This document shows, one piece after another, positions 8,299-15,859 of a stretch of 64,000 bases of DNA. The translations under genes and the position numbers were made by a program. The DNA is from AC-37 sp036389295. Lineage in GTDB: Bacteria > Actinomycetota > Thermoleophilia > Solirubrobacterales > Thermoleophilaceae. Below the pieces are notes generated by a model. The model saw only the letters and a list, made by a program, of their open reading frames with translations, was not told the DNA's origin and searched no databases. The DNA lies in assembly GCA_036389295.1 (NCBI GenBank), contig DASVQB010000041.1, positions 235,376 through 299,375 of the forward strand. The letters run 5' to 3'. Within the stretch, counting starts at the first letter, position 1, and every line of letters starts with the position of its first letter.

Positions 8299-9792
8299 TC
8301 AGACCCGCCAGAGGTTCGCGAACTCGTGGTTACGGCCGACTGCCCCGCGCTCGGATGCCGGGGGGTCGCTGCTGCGGCGCCGGCGCGAGCTGAGCATCTG
8401 GAGGCTCCACGCCAGGCGACTGCGCGTGTCGCAGGGACGGATGACCTCGTCGATGAACCCGGCGCGCGCGGCGGCCGCGGCGCTGATGTGGTCATGCGCG
8501 TAGGCGTCCGCGAGCGCCGCGCGGGTGGCGGTCTCGTCCTCCGCGGCGGCGATCTCGCGCCGGTGGATGAAGTTGATGGCCTGCGCCGCCCCCATGACGC
8601 CGATCTCCGCTCCCGTCCAGGCGAACGCGAAGTGGGCGCCGAGGTCCTTCGAGTTCATCGTGATGTAGGCGCCCCCGTAGGCGCGGCGGGTGATCACGGT
8701 GACGCGCGGGACCGTGGCCATGGCGAACGCGCGGACCAGCGCCGCTCCACGACGGATGACGCCCTGGCGCTCCTGCTTCGTGCCCGGCATGAATCCAGGG
8801 GTGTCCACCAGGACGACGACCGGCAGCCTGAACGCGTCGCACGTGTTCACGAACCGCGCGCCCTTCTCGGACGACTCCGCGTCGAGCGTGCCTCCCGCGT
8901 GGCGCGGCTGGTTGGCGACTATCCCGACCGAGCGGCCGTCGATGCGCGCGAAGGCCGTGACCAGGTTGGGTGCCCACTTGGGTCCGAACTCGAGCGACCG
9001 GCCCCCGTCCACCAACCGCCGGATCACCGCCCGGACGTCGTACGTCCGCCTGGCCTGCTCCGGCAGGCAGTCACCCGGATCGCCGGGCTCCGGCGGCTCC
9101 GGATCGAACTTGGGGGGAAGCTCCCCGGAGTTCTGGGGGAGGTACTGGAGGAGCTCGCGAGCGAGATCCACCGCCTCCGCGAACCCGGGCGCCGCGAACT
9201 GGCAGACGCCGTTGCGCTCCTGGACCCGCACCCCGCCGAGCTCCGCGGCCGTCACGTCCTCGTGGGTGACCTCCCGAACCACCGCGGGGCCCGTCAGGAA
9301 CATGCACGCGTCCTCGACCATGACCGTGAAGTCGGTCAGCGCCGGCGCGTACGAGCCGCCGCCTGCGGAGCTGCCGCTGACGATCGAGATCTGCGGAGCC
9401 AACCCGGAGAGCGCGACGTGATGGAAGAAGATCCGGCTGTATCCGCCCAGCGCGCCGACCCCCTCCTGCATCCGCGCGCCCGCCGACTCGATGCACCCGA
9501 TCACCGGGATCTGCGCACGGCTCGCGAGCTCGAGCACCCTGACCACCGTGTCCGCGTGCGCCTCGCCCAGCGACCCTCCGAGGAAGGTGGCGTCCTGCGC
9601 GAAGCAGAACACGGGCCGGCCGTTGATCATCCCGGCCGCGCCGACCACGCCATCGCCCGGACGCGCGTCGCCCATCGTCCGGGAGCGGATGTCCGAGCGG
9701 ATCGGGTGAAGGGTTCCCGAATCGCAGAGGATGCTCAGCCGCTGAAACGGCGACAGCCGACTGCTGGGTGGTGCCACGGCGGTGTCCTCCAT
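8299..9792 (-). CDS. Acyl-CoA carboxylase carboxyltransferase (beta) subunit
   Basis: A protein of about 497 residues of the AccD/PccB family. Two crotonase-like halves are visible, with the oxyanion loops SSAGGGSYA and RAYGGAYI and the DTPGFMPGTKQE segment. It transfers CO2 from carboxybiotin to acetyl- or propionyl-CoA, giving malonyl- or methylmalonyl-CoA. No biotin carboxylase/BCCP gene is visible, so an alpha subunit must come from elsewhere. I prefer the ATG at 9792, which has GGAG six bases upstream; an ATG at 9813 is also open but lacks a ribosome site. It is the first gene of the operon, so extender-unit supply is coupled to the pathway. Confidence 0.9.
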   Translation of the reverse strand: MEDTAVAPPSSRLSPFQRLSILCDSGTLHPIRSDIRSRTMGDARPGDGVVGAAGMINGRPVFCFAQDATFLGGSLGEAHADTVVRVLELASRAQIPVIGCIESAGARMQEGVGALGGYSRIFFHHVALSGLAPQISIVSGSSAGGGSYAPALTDFTVMVEDACMFLTGPAVVREVTHEDVTAAELGGVRVQERNGVCQFAAPGFAEAVDLARELLQYLPQNSGELPPKFDPEPPEPGDPGDCLPEQARRTYDVRAVIRRLVDGGRSLEFGPKWAPNLVTAFARIDGRSVGIVANQPRHAGGTLDAESSEKGARFVNTCDAFRLPVVVLVDTPGFMPGTKQERQGVIRRGAALVRAFAMATVPRVTVITRRAYGGAYITMNSKDLGAHFAFAWTGAEIGVMGAAQAINFIHRREIAAAEDETATRAALADAYAHDHISAAAAARAGFIDEVIRPCDTRSRLAWSLQMLSSRRRRSSDPPASERGAVGRNHEFANLWRV

Positions 9793-9892
9793 GCGTGACT
9801 CCGAGGCTGTCATCCGCCGCGCCGGATTTCATCGGTATTAGTTCGCAGTCGCCGTGCGTATGCCGTCGCGCTAGTGCCTTCTTGAGCCCTGG

Positions 9893-9912
9893 CTGCAACC
9901 TGACTGTTGAAG
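9893..9912. promoter_or_regulatory. Inverted repeat in divergent promoter region
   Basis: CTGCAAC and GTTGAAG form a 7-bp inverted repeat (6 of 7 pairs match) around a six-base spacer. It lies between the carboxyltransferase gene and the divergent response regulator. It is a candidate binding site for the NarL-type regulator, but nothing beyond symmetry and position supports this. Confidence 0.35.
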
Positions 9913-9958
9913 CGGCTCAGATCGCTAGAGTGCGGCGCGGTCGAGCAGGTGGGGGATC

Positions 9959-10627
9959 GTGCAGGGCGAATCGCATCAGCAGAGTCGACCGAGCACCGTC
10001 GTGATCGTCGACGACCACGCCGTGCTGCGGGACGGCCTGCGGGCGTTGCTCGCCGCGGATCCCGCCTTCGAGGTGGTCGGCGAGGCGGAGGACGCGGCCG
10101 GTGCTCTCGAGCTGGTGACCGCGCGCCGTCCCGCCACGGTGCTCCTCGACCTGCACGTCCCGGGTGCCGACCCCCTCGACGCCATCCCCGAGATGCGGCG
10201 CCTGTCGCCGGAGACCGGCATCGTGATCCTGACGATGGACGCCGACCCCGAGTTCGCGCGGCGGGCGCTCCACTCGGGCGCCTCCGGGTACGTCCTGAAG
10301 GACTCCCCGTGGAGCGAGGTGCTCCGAGCGCTGGCTCGTGCGGCCTCCGGTGGGACCTACGTCGATCCGGTCATCGGCGCCCGCCTGGCGGGCCGCGAGC
10401 CACCGACCGCGTATGCGGACCTGACGCACCGCGAGCGTGAGGTCCTCCTCCTCCTCGTGCGCGGGCACACCAATCGCGAGATAGCGAAGCTCCTGTTCAT
10501 CAGCGTCCGGACGGCGGAGTCGCATCGGGGGAGCATCCAGCGCAAGCTCGGCGCGTCCACGCGCTCGGAGCTCGTCGCCTACGCGCGGGAGCAGCGGCTG
10601 CTCGACTCGAAGCGCACGGCCGGCTGA
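9959..10627 (+). CDS. NarL/FixJ-type response regulator
   Basis: A 222-residue two-component regulator. The receiver domain has the acidic pair DDH at residues 18-20, the phosphoacceptor D64 in LLDLHVPG and the conserved lysine K114. The C-terminal LuxR-type helix-turn-helix starts with LTHREREVL and includes TNREIAKLL and VRTAESHR. The GTG start at 9959 is preceded by GGGGG. The gene is transcribed away from the FAS-like operon and toward the sensor kinase gene. It is the obvious candidate to control that operon. Confidence 0.93.
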   Translation: MQGESHQQSRPSTVVIVDDHAVLRDGLRALLAADPAFEVVGEAEDAAGALELVTARRPATVLLDLHVPGADPLDAIPEMRRLSPETGIVILTMDADPEFARRALHSGASGYVLKDSPWSEVLRALARAASGGTYVDPVIGARLAGREPPTAYADLTHREREVLLLLVRGHTNREIAKLLFISVRTAESHRGSIQRKLGASTRSELVAYAREQRLLDSKRTAG

Positions 10628-10659
10628 CGCCGGGCGTCACGGGCCTCGGCTTCGACGAC

Positions 10660-11790
10660 TCAGGCCAGGTCGACGTAGTCGATCGGGAGAGTCGCGCGGA
10701 TCTCGGTCCCGAGGCGATCGGAGGAGACGGAGCACGAGCCCCCGACGATCGACGCCCGGTCCTCCATGCCGAGCAGCCCGGAGCCGAGTGAGCGCGGGCC
10801 GACGAGGAAGCCCTCTCCGTCGTCGCGCAGCCGGATCACGAGCAGGCCGTCGACCTCCTCGATGCTCAGGTCGACGACGTCCGCCCGGGCGTGCCGGACG
10901 ACGTTTCGCAGCGCCTCCTGGACGATGCGGTAGGCCGTCAGCTCGAGGGCGGGGAGGAGCCGGGCCCCTCCCCCGAGGCATCGCCCGCTCGTGTGCACGC
11001 GCACCTCGAGGCCGTCGAGGCTGGACTGCTCGGTCAGGGACGCGATGGCGTGGACGAGCCCGAGCCGGTCGAGCGCCGCCGGACGCAGCTCGGTGATCAG
11101 GTGACGCAGCGAGGCGACCTCCGCCCGGACCTGGCTCCAGGCGAGCTCGACGCCGGCCTCGAGCGCCGGACGCCCTTCCTGCCTCAGCGCCGAGGCGAGC
11201 ATGGCCTGGACCACGGCCAGGTTCTGAAGCGTCTCGTCGTGGAGCTCGCGAGCCCACCTGGCGCGCTCGTCCTCTCGCGCCTCGACGGTGCTCCGCAGCG
11301 TGACGTCGACGGCCCGCTCGTCCGATGCGGACGAGGCGAGGGCGCGCTCGGCCACTGGACGGAAGGCCTGGAGGCGCCACTCGTCCTCGAGGACGAGCCG
11401 ACCTGCGCCACCGGAGGTGAGCCGATCTTGCGGAACGACCTTGTCGCAGGCCGCCATGACCCCCGCGCGCCCGTCGCCGACGACGACCGGGACGACCAGC
11501 AGGTCGTTCGCGGGCACGCCAAGGCAGCGCACCCAGCCATCCAGCTCGGTCGACGGCGAGTGGAGGTGGAACGCGGCGCCGGGCTGGACCCACTGCTCGT
11601 CTCCGCGCGGCCAGCCCTCCGGCGCTCCGACGCCCGCGACCGCGGTGAGGCACGTCTCGCCGTCGCGCGCGAGGAACAGGACGAGCGTCCGCGCGCCCAC
11701 CAGCGCCCGGCCCTGAACGGCGATCAGCTGAGCGAGCTCGTGGAGCCTCGGAAACGCTCCGCGCTCGCCCGCGCGGGCCATGGCCTCCAC
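10660..11790 (-). CDS. GAF-domain sensor histidine kinase (HisKA_3)
   Basis: About 376 residues: a GAF-like sensor region (roughly 15-155), a HisKA_3 dimerisation domain with phosphoacceptor H184 in RELHDETLQ, and a HATPase domain with N296 (ALRNVVRHA), RDDGEGF and GLLGMEDRA. There is no membrane segment, so it is probably a soluble sensor of a small ligand or redox state. The start may be GTG 11790 or ATG 11781; the frame stays open further upstream without a good start. It faces the response regulator gene tail to tail with 32 bases between stops, and the two very likely form a pair. Confidence 0.9.
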   Translation of the reverse strand: MEAMARAGERGAFPRLHELAQLIAVQGRALVGARTLVLFLARDGETCLTAVAGVGAPEGWPRGDEQWVQPGAAFHLHSPSTELDGWVRCLGVPANDLLVVPVVVGDGRAGVMAACDKVVPQDRLTSGGAGRLVLEDEWRLQAFRPVAERALASSASDERAVDVTLRSTVEAREDERARWARELHDETLQNLAVVQAMLASALRQEGRPALEAGVELAWSQVRAEVASLRHLITELRPAALDRLGLVHAIASLTEQSSLDGLEVRVHTSGRCLGGGARLLPALELTAYRIVQEALRNVVRHARADVVDLSIEEVDGLLVIRLRDDGEGFLVGPRSLGSGLLGMEDRASIVGGSCSVSSDRLGTEIRATLPIDYVDLA

Positions 11791-11985
11791 GAGCTCGACG
11801 GCGGCCCGAAGCCGGTCGTCGCGCGCCGCGAACGTCGCGGGCGGAGTCGTGGCCCGTATCGAGTCATCCGCGGGCGGATGTGCGACGGAGAGGCTTTTCG
11901 AGTGAGTGCGAACTCGAACCAGATCCCAGTTGAAAAGGGCCTCCCACTCTAGCGCCGTCGCGCCAAGGTGACAGCGGCGGCGCCG

Positions 11986-13101
11986 CTACGCGGACGTCTT
12001 GTCCACGATCTCCCCCATCACCTCGGAGAGGTCGTGGTTCGCCTCGAACACCACGATCTGGCGCGAGGCGCCGTTCCCGCGCTGGAGGAGGTCGTCGATC
12101 CCGGACAGCTCGTCGGCCGAGCCGAGCTCCTCGGCGTGGCCGCGGAGCCGGTCGAGCACGCGGCGGACGATCTCCTTGGTCGCCACCCGCTCCTTGCCGG
12201 GGAGGTCCACCAGCTCGCCGTCGAGCCCGTGCCGCGCCGCCAGCCACTTGTTCTCGTCCAGCATCTCGTACGGGTAGCGCGAGAGCTCCTGGCCCGAGTC
12301 GTAGTGCTCGGACAGCTCCTTGACCATCGCCTGGACGAGGGCGGCCAGCGCGAGCGTGTGCTCGAGGCGGGTCTGCGAGTCCATCACCCGCGTCTCGACC
12401 GTCCCGAAGTTCGGGTGCGGCCTGACGTCGTACCAGAGGTACGTGTAGTCCTCGACGACCCCGCTGTCGACCATGAACTGGACCCGGCGCGAGTAGTCGT
12501 CGAAGTCCGAGTACCGCGGCGGGATGCCGACCCGGGGGAAGGCCCGGAAGATCGGGGTGCGGGTCGAGAGGAGGCCGGTCTGGTCGGCCCGCCAGAACGG
12601 CGAGTTGGCCGACAGGGCCAGGAGCAGCGGCACGTGGACCCGCATGCCGTTGGCCACGTGGACCGCCTTGTCCGGGTCGTCGACGCCGATGTGCACGTGC
12701 ATCCCGAAGATCAGCTCCTGGCGGGCGACGAACCGGAGCGCGGCGACGAGGTCGCGGTAGCGCGGCCGCGCGACGATCCGCTGGTCCTCCCACATGGCGA
12801 ACGGGTGGGTGCCTGCCGAGCCGATCGCGAGCCCCTTCTCCCCCGCCGTGCGCTGTGTCAGGCGGCGCAGGTCGCGGAGCTGGGCGCCCGCCTCGCGGGT
12901 GTTGCGGCACGGCTGGGTGGCGATCTCCAGCACCGACTCCATTAGCTCGGGCTTCACCTGCCCCTCGGCCTGCGGGAGCGACTCGAGCATCGACTCGATC
13001 GAGTTCTGGAGCTCGAGCGTCTCGGCGTCGACGATCATGAGCTCCTCCTCGATCCCCAGCGTGTAGCTGGGGCCCGTGAACCGGTGCTCCACGGGCCGCA
13101 T
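11986..13101 (-). CDS. YbdK-type carboxylate-amine ligase (glutamate-cysteine ligase 2 family)
   Basis: A 371-residue protein of the GCS2/YbdK family. Conserved marks include GIEEELMIVD near the N-terminus, GMHVHIGV, and NFGTVETRVMDSQ, which contribute metal and ATP binding. Family members ligate an amino group to a gamma-carboxylate, as in gamma-glutamylcysteine synthesis, with ATP. The exact substrate is uncertain; actinobacterial paralogues serve in ergothioneine or unknown pathways. It stands alone between the kinase and a divergent DUF2090 gene. Confidence 0.87.
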   Translation of the reverse strand: MRPVEHRFTGPSYTLGIEEELMIVDAETLELQNSIESMLESLPQAEGQVKPELMESVLEIATQPCRNTREAGAQLRDLRRLTQRTAGEKGLAIGSAGTHPFAMWEDQRIVARPRYRDLVAALRFVARQELIFGMHVHIGVDDPDKAVHVANGMRVHVPLLLALSANSPFWRADQTGLLSTRTPIFRAFPRVGIPPRYSDFDDYSRRVQFMVDSGVVEDYTYLWYDVRPHPNFGTVETRVMDSQTRLEHTLALAALVQAMVKELSEHYDSGQELSRYPYEMLDENKWLAARHGLDGELVDLPGKERVATKEIVRRVLDRLRGHAEELGSADELSGIDDLLQRGNGASRQIVVFEANHDLSEVMGEIVDKTSA

Positions 13102-13178
13102 GGTATGGGGCCGTCCGGTCGTGCAGGGGTATCCTCAGGCCCCTTCGCGACCCCCGACCTAGGCAGGTAATCGATCAC

Positions 13179-14105
13179 ATGTCACTGGGCTACGACGGCA
13201 AGCTCTTCATCCTCGCGTTCGACCACCGCGGCTCGTTCCAGAAGAAGTGGTTCGGGATCGAGGGCGAGCCGAGCCCGGACCAGACCGAGACGATCACGGA
13301 CGCGAAGCACCTGATCTTCGAGGGGCTCCTGCGAGCGGCGGACGCGGGGGCCGACCCCGGCGTGACCGGCGCGCTCGTGGACGAGCAGTTCGGCGGCACC
13401 GTGCCCGAGGACGCGAAGGGGCGGGGCTTCGTGCTGGCGATGCCGGTCGAGAAGAGCGGGCAGAACGAGTTCGACTTCCAGTACGGCGACGACTTCGGCG
13501 CGCACATCGAGAGCTTCGACCCGCACTTCGCGAAGGTGCTGGTCCGCTACAACCCGGACGGCGACGGCGAGCTGAACCGCCGCCAGCTCGACCGCCTGAA
13601 GCGGCTCTCCGACTGGCTCCACCAGAACGACCGGAAGTTCCTGTTCGAGCTGCTGGTCCCGGCCGAGCCGGAGCAGCTCGAGTCGGTCGGCGGGGACTCC
13701 GACCGCTACGACGCCGAGCTGCGGCCGGAGCTCATGCGGCGGGCGATCGCCGACGCCCAGGACCACGGGATCGAGGTCGACGTCTGGAAGATCGAGGGCG
13801 TGGACGAGCGCTCCGACGCCGAGATGCTCGCCGCCCAGACCCGCTCGGGCGGGCGCGACGGGGTCGTCTGCGTGCTGCTCGGCCGCGGCGCCGACGACGA
13901 CAAGGTCGACCACTGGATCGGCGAGGCCGCGCCGGTTGAGGGCTTCGTGGGCTTCGCGATCGGCCGCAGCATCTGGGGCGAGCCGCTCAAGGCGTTCCTC
14001 GACGGCTCCCTGGACCGCGACGCCGCGGCGCAGCGGATCGGCGACAACTACACCCGCTTCGTCGGGGTCTACGAGCGGGCCGAGTCCGCTGTCGGCGCCT
14101 CCTGA
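13179..14105 (+). CDS. DUF2090 aldolase-like protein
   Basis: A 308-residue protein beginning with ILAFDHRGSFQ, the signature of DUF2090. This fold is fused to the IolC kinase in many bacteria, where it may act as a 2-deoxy-5-keto-6-phosphogluconate aldolase. Here there is no kinase domain. Other visible stretches are KVLVRYNPDGD, FELLVPAEP, VWKIEGV and GFAIGRSIW, consistent with a TIM barrel with phosphate-binding C-terminal loops. No inositol catabolism gene is nearby, so the substrate is unknown. Confidence 0.85.
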   Translation: MSLGYDGKLFILAFDHRGSFQKKWFGIEGEPSPDQTETITDAKHLIFEGLLRAADAGADPGVTGALVDEQFGGTVPEDAKGRGFVLAMPVEKSGQNEFDFQYGDDFGAHIESFDPHFAKVLVRYNPDGDGELNRRQLDRLKRLSDWLHQNDRKFLFELLVPAEPEQLESVGGDSDRYDAELRPELMRRAIADAQDHGIEVDVWKIEGVDERSDAEMLAAQTRSGGRDGVVCVLLGRGADDDKVDHWIGEAAPVEGFVGFAIGRSIWGEPLKAFLDGSLDRDAAAQRIGDNYTRFVGVYERAESAVGAS

Positions 14106-14183
14106 CGGAGTCGCCTCCCCCGCCCGGCTGGACTTCGCCGGGTCACCCGTTTAGGGGACGTGCCCGTGGGTACGCTGTAGGCC

Positions 14184-14423
14184 GTGCGGATGCGACAGTC
14201 ACTCGCCCAGTTCGAAGCGGCCTTCCGCGAGGAGACCGCCGAGGAGCGCGCGCGGCGCGAGCGCCTTCGGCGTGAGGCCGCCGAGCGATCGCGTCAGCGG
14301 CGGCAGGTCCGGGTCCAGCGCGGCGGCACGGTGCGGTTCTCCGTGCTGATGCTGACGATCCTCGCCACCACGGTGCTCGTCACCGCGATGATGTTCCGCG
14401 CGCTGGTCCTCTGGTTCGGGTAG
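14184..14423 (+). CDS. Small single-pass membrane protein, unknown
   Basis: A 79-residue protein. Residues 1-50 are strongly charged (Arg/Glu), likely a cytosolic helix, followed by a hydrophobic segment (about 53-77) ending in FG. The start may be GTG 14184 or ATG 14190. A TACGCT -10-like hexamer lies about 13 bases upstream of the GTG, so the mRNA may be nearly leaderless. I do not recognise the family. Confidence 0.65.
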   Translation: MRMRQSLAQFEAAFREETAEERARRERLRREAAERSRQRRQVRVQRGGTVRFSVLMLTILATTVLVTAMMFRALVLWFG

Positions 14424-14424
14424 C

Positions 14425-14440
14425 GCTCCGCTGGCGGAGC
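14425..14440. terminator. Hairpin between convergent genes
   Basis: GCTCCG and CGGAGC pair around a four-base loop directly after the stop of the small membrane protein gene and before the csrA stop. It has no T-run on either strand, so it is a bidirectional terminator only by position. Confidence 0.45.
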
Positions 14441-14441
14441 C

Positions 14442-14672
14442 CTACTCCTTGGACTTGAGGCGGTCCAGCGCCTCGTCGACCGCCTTGCGGTCCTCCTCGG
14501 GCCGGCTCGAGTCCTGGCGGATCTCGAGATAGACCTCCTTGCGGAAGACGGGGACGGACCGGGGGGCCTCGATCCCGATCCGGACCTTCTCGCCCATGAT
14601 CGCCAGCACCGACACCTCGATGTCGTCGCCGATCATGATGCTCTGGTTCGACTTCCTCGTAAGGACCAGCAT
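14442..14672 (-). CDS. csrA: Carbon storage regulator CsrA
   Basis: A 76-residue RNA-binding protein with an unmistakable CsrA sequence: it starts MLVLTRKSNQSIMIGDD, and keeps the RNA-contacting R44 and the VRIGIEAP strand. CsrA dimers bind GGA motifs in mRNA leaders and change translation or stability. I chose the ATG at 14672: GGGAGG lies four bases upstream and the family begins exactly here. The same frame runs 22 codons further upstream, but those residues are not family-like. The charged C-terminal tail of about 20 residues is longer than in E. coli. csrA is uncommon in Actinobacteria. No fliW or flagellar gene is next to it. Confidence 0.95.
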   Translation of the reverse strand: MLVLTRKSNQSIMIGDDIEVSVLAIMGEKVRIGIEAPRSVPVFRKEVYLEIRQDSSRPEEDRKAVDEALDRLKSKE

Positions 14673-14708
14673 GGCGCCTCCCGGCAACCCTAACCGGCGT
14701 GCCGGTCG

Positions 14709-14738
14709 CTCGTAAAGGGAACCCGATCCGCTGCTCAA
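14709..14738 (-). promoter_or_regulatory. Candidate csrA promoter
   Basis: On the minus strand TTGAGC (14738-14733) and TACGAG (14714-14709) are separated by 18 bases and end about 37 bases upstream of the csrA ATG. They resemble -35 and -10 boxes of a housekeeping promoter. The call rests on sequence similarity only. Confidence 0.4.
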
Positions 14739-14803
14739 GGAATCCTTTCCTCGCCAGGCATTGTAGGGGCTATGGCAAGGCCCGCTGGTAGGGTTCCGCG
14801 ACC

Positions 14804-15388
14804 GTGGCGCGCCGCTCGCTCAAGCCGCAGCTGAACCAGATCCGTAGCTGGGTCCAACAGGGCCGCACCGACGCCTGGATCGCGCACCAGCTCGAGGTGA
14901 GCGTCAGCGAGCTCGTGGGCTTCAAGCGCGAGCACGAGCTGGCCCCGCCGGAGGCGGACGGCGACGGCGACGGACCGGCGGCGGCGGCGCCGGGCGAGGA
15001 GGACCTCCGCGCCCAGGACGAGGCGCTGGTGGCGGCGGCGCTCGACGCCGAGCCGGACGAGCCCGAGGACTCGGACGACGACGAGGACGAGGACGACGAC
15101 TCCGACGGCGGCGAGTCCGACCGGCCGCGGCGACGCCGCGGCAGGCGCGGCGGCCGCGGGCGGCGCGGACGGCGGCGCCCGCTGGAGGGGACGTTCGACC
15201 ACGGCGAGGAGGGCTACGGGCTGTGGCTCGACCCGGCCGTCCAGGACGACCCGGTCTACGCCGAGCACTGGGCCGGCCACCGCCCGATCAGCGTGACGGT
15301 CGAGCGCGACCAGATCGTGATCCGCCGCGCGGGCGAGGGCGCGGACTCCGACGACAACGACGGCGGCGAGCCGGACTCGGATTCCTAG
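14804..15388 (+). CDS. Acidic/Arg-Gly-rich protein with N-terminal HTH-like region, unknown
   Basis: A 194-residue protein with four distinct parts. Residues 1-45 are helical and basic and resemble a DNA-binding helix-turn-helix (DAWIAHQLEVSVSEL). Residues 50-105 are very acidic (runs of Asp/Glu). Residues 106-125 are Arg/Gly rich like an RNA-binding RGG tract. Residues 126-180 form a small domain with GLWLDPAVQDDP and VTVERDQIVIRR. The start is GTG 14804. I do not recognise the family; a nucleic-acid role is inferred. Its last codons and stop are duplicated 39 bases downstream. Confidence 0.7.
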   Translation: MARRSLKPQLNQIRSWVQQGRTDAWIAHQLEVSVSELVGFKREHELAPPEADGDGDGPAAAAPGEEDLRAQDEALVAAALDAEPDEPEDSDDDEDEDDDSDGGESDRPRRRRGRRGGRGRRGRRRPLEGTFDHGEEGYGLWLDPAVQDDPVYAEHWAGHRPISVTVERDQIVIRRAGEGADSDDNDGGEPDSDS

Positions 15389-15428
15389 GCCGCGGCCGCG
15401 ACCCCCGAGCCGGACTCGGATTCCTAGG
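15368..15428. repeat. 22-bp direct repeat duplicating a gene end
   Basis: Bases 15368-15389 and 15407-15428 are identical over 22 bp. The first copy contains the last codons and TAG stop of the 14804-15388 gene. The second lies 39 bases on, so in the same reading frame, and recreates the residues EPDSDS followed by TAG. Confidence 0.9.
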
Positions 15429-15442
15429 TCGCTCTGCTGTTC

Positions 15443-15463
15443 TTCCCTCGCATGGCGAGGGAA
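15443..15463. terminator. Bidirectional hairpin terminator
   Basis: TTCCCTCGC and GCGAGGGAA form a perfect 9-bp stem with a three-base loop between two convergent genes (stops at 15388 and 15466). The pairs at the stem base are A-T, giving short A/T ends on both strands. Confidence 0.65.
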
Positions 15464-15465
15464 AG

Positions 15466-15786
15466 TCAGGAAAGCGCCGTTCGCGGACGGCCGCCGGCGT
15501 AGTCGAACGCCTGCCGCGCGTAGCGGCCGAAGGCGGCGTCGACGGCCCAGGTCGAGTCGGTGGTCGGCAGGGCGCGCCACGCCACGTCCGACGCCCACTC
15601 GGTGCCGCTCGCGTAGAGGTCGCTCAGCTCGCGGAGCGAGAACTGCGACCCGAGCCGCTGCCTGAGGGCGTCGAGCACCGCCTCGGTCGCGCGCTCGAGG
15701 CCGGCCAGGCGGGCCGGCTCCGCCTCGCGCAGGCGGCGCTCCCCATCCTCCCACTGGAAGATCGCGTTCTCGAGCGCGTACGCCAT
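15466..15786 (-). CDS. Small conserved-looking protein, unknown
   Basis: A 106-residue soluble, mostly helical protein (begins MAYALENAIFQWEDGERRL). A tryptophan-rich middle (TEWASDVAWRALP) and an aromatic C-terminus (YARQAFDYAGG) suggest a folded domain. I chose ATG 15786 because upstream codons in frame are low-complexity Arg/Ala/Pro and cross the start of ftsB on the other strand. No ribosome site is obvious. No function can be assigned. Confidence 0.6.
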   Translation of the reverse strand: MAYALENAIFQWEDGERRLREAEPARLAGLERATEAVLDALRQRLGSQFSLRELSDLYASGTEWASDVAWRALPTTDSTWAVDAAFGRYARQAFDYAGGRPRTALS

Positions 15787-15859
15787 CGGGCCGGAAGGTA
15801 GCGGCCGTCGGGCGCGCCCACGCTGAAGGAGCATCCGCGGCAGGGGCGAAAGTCGCCCC

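Noticed and set aside
9907..9931. TTGAAG and TAGAGT as a promoter for the response regulator
   Set aside because: The spacing is only 13 bases, too short for a normal sigma-70-type promoter; left as an unassigned region.
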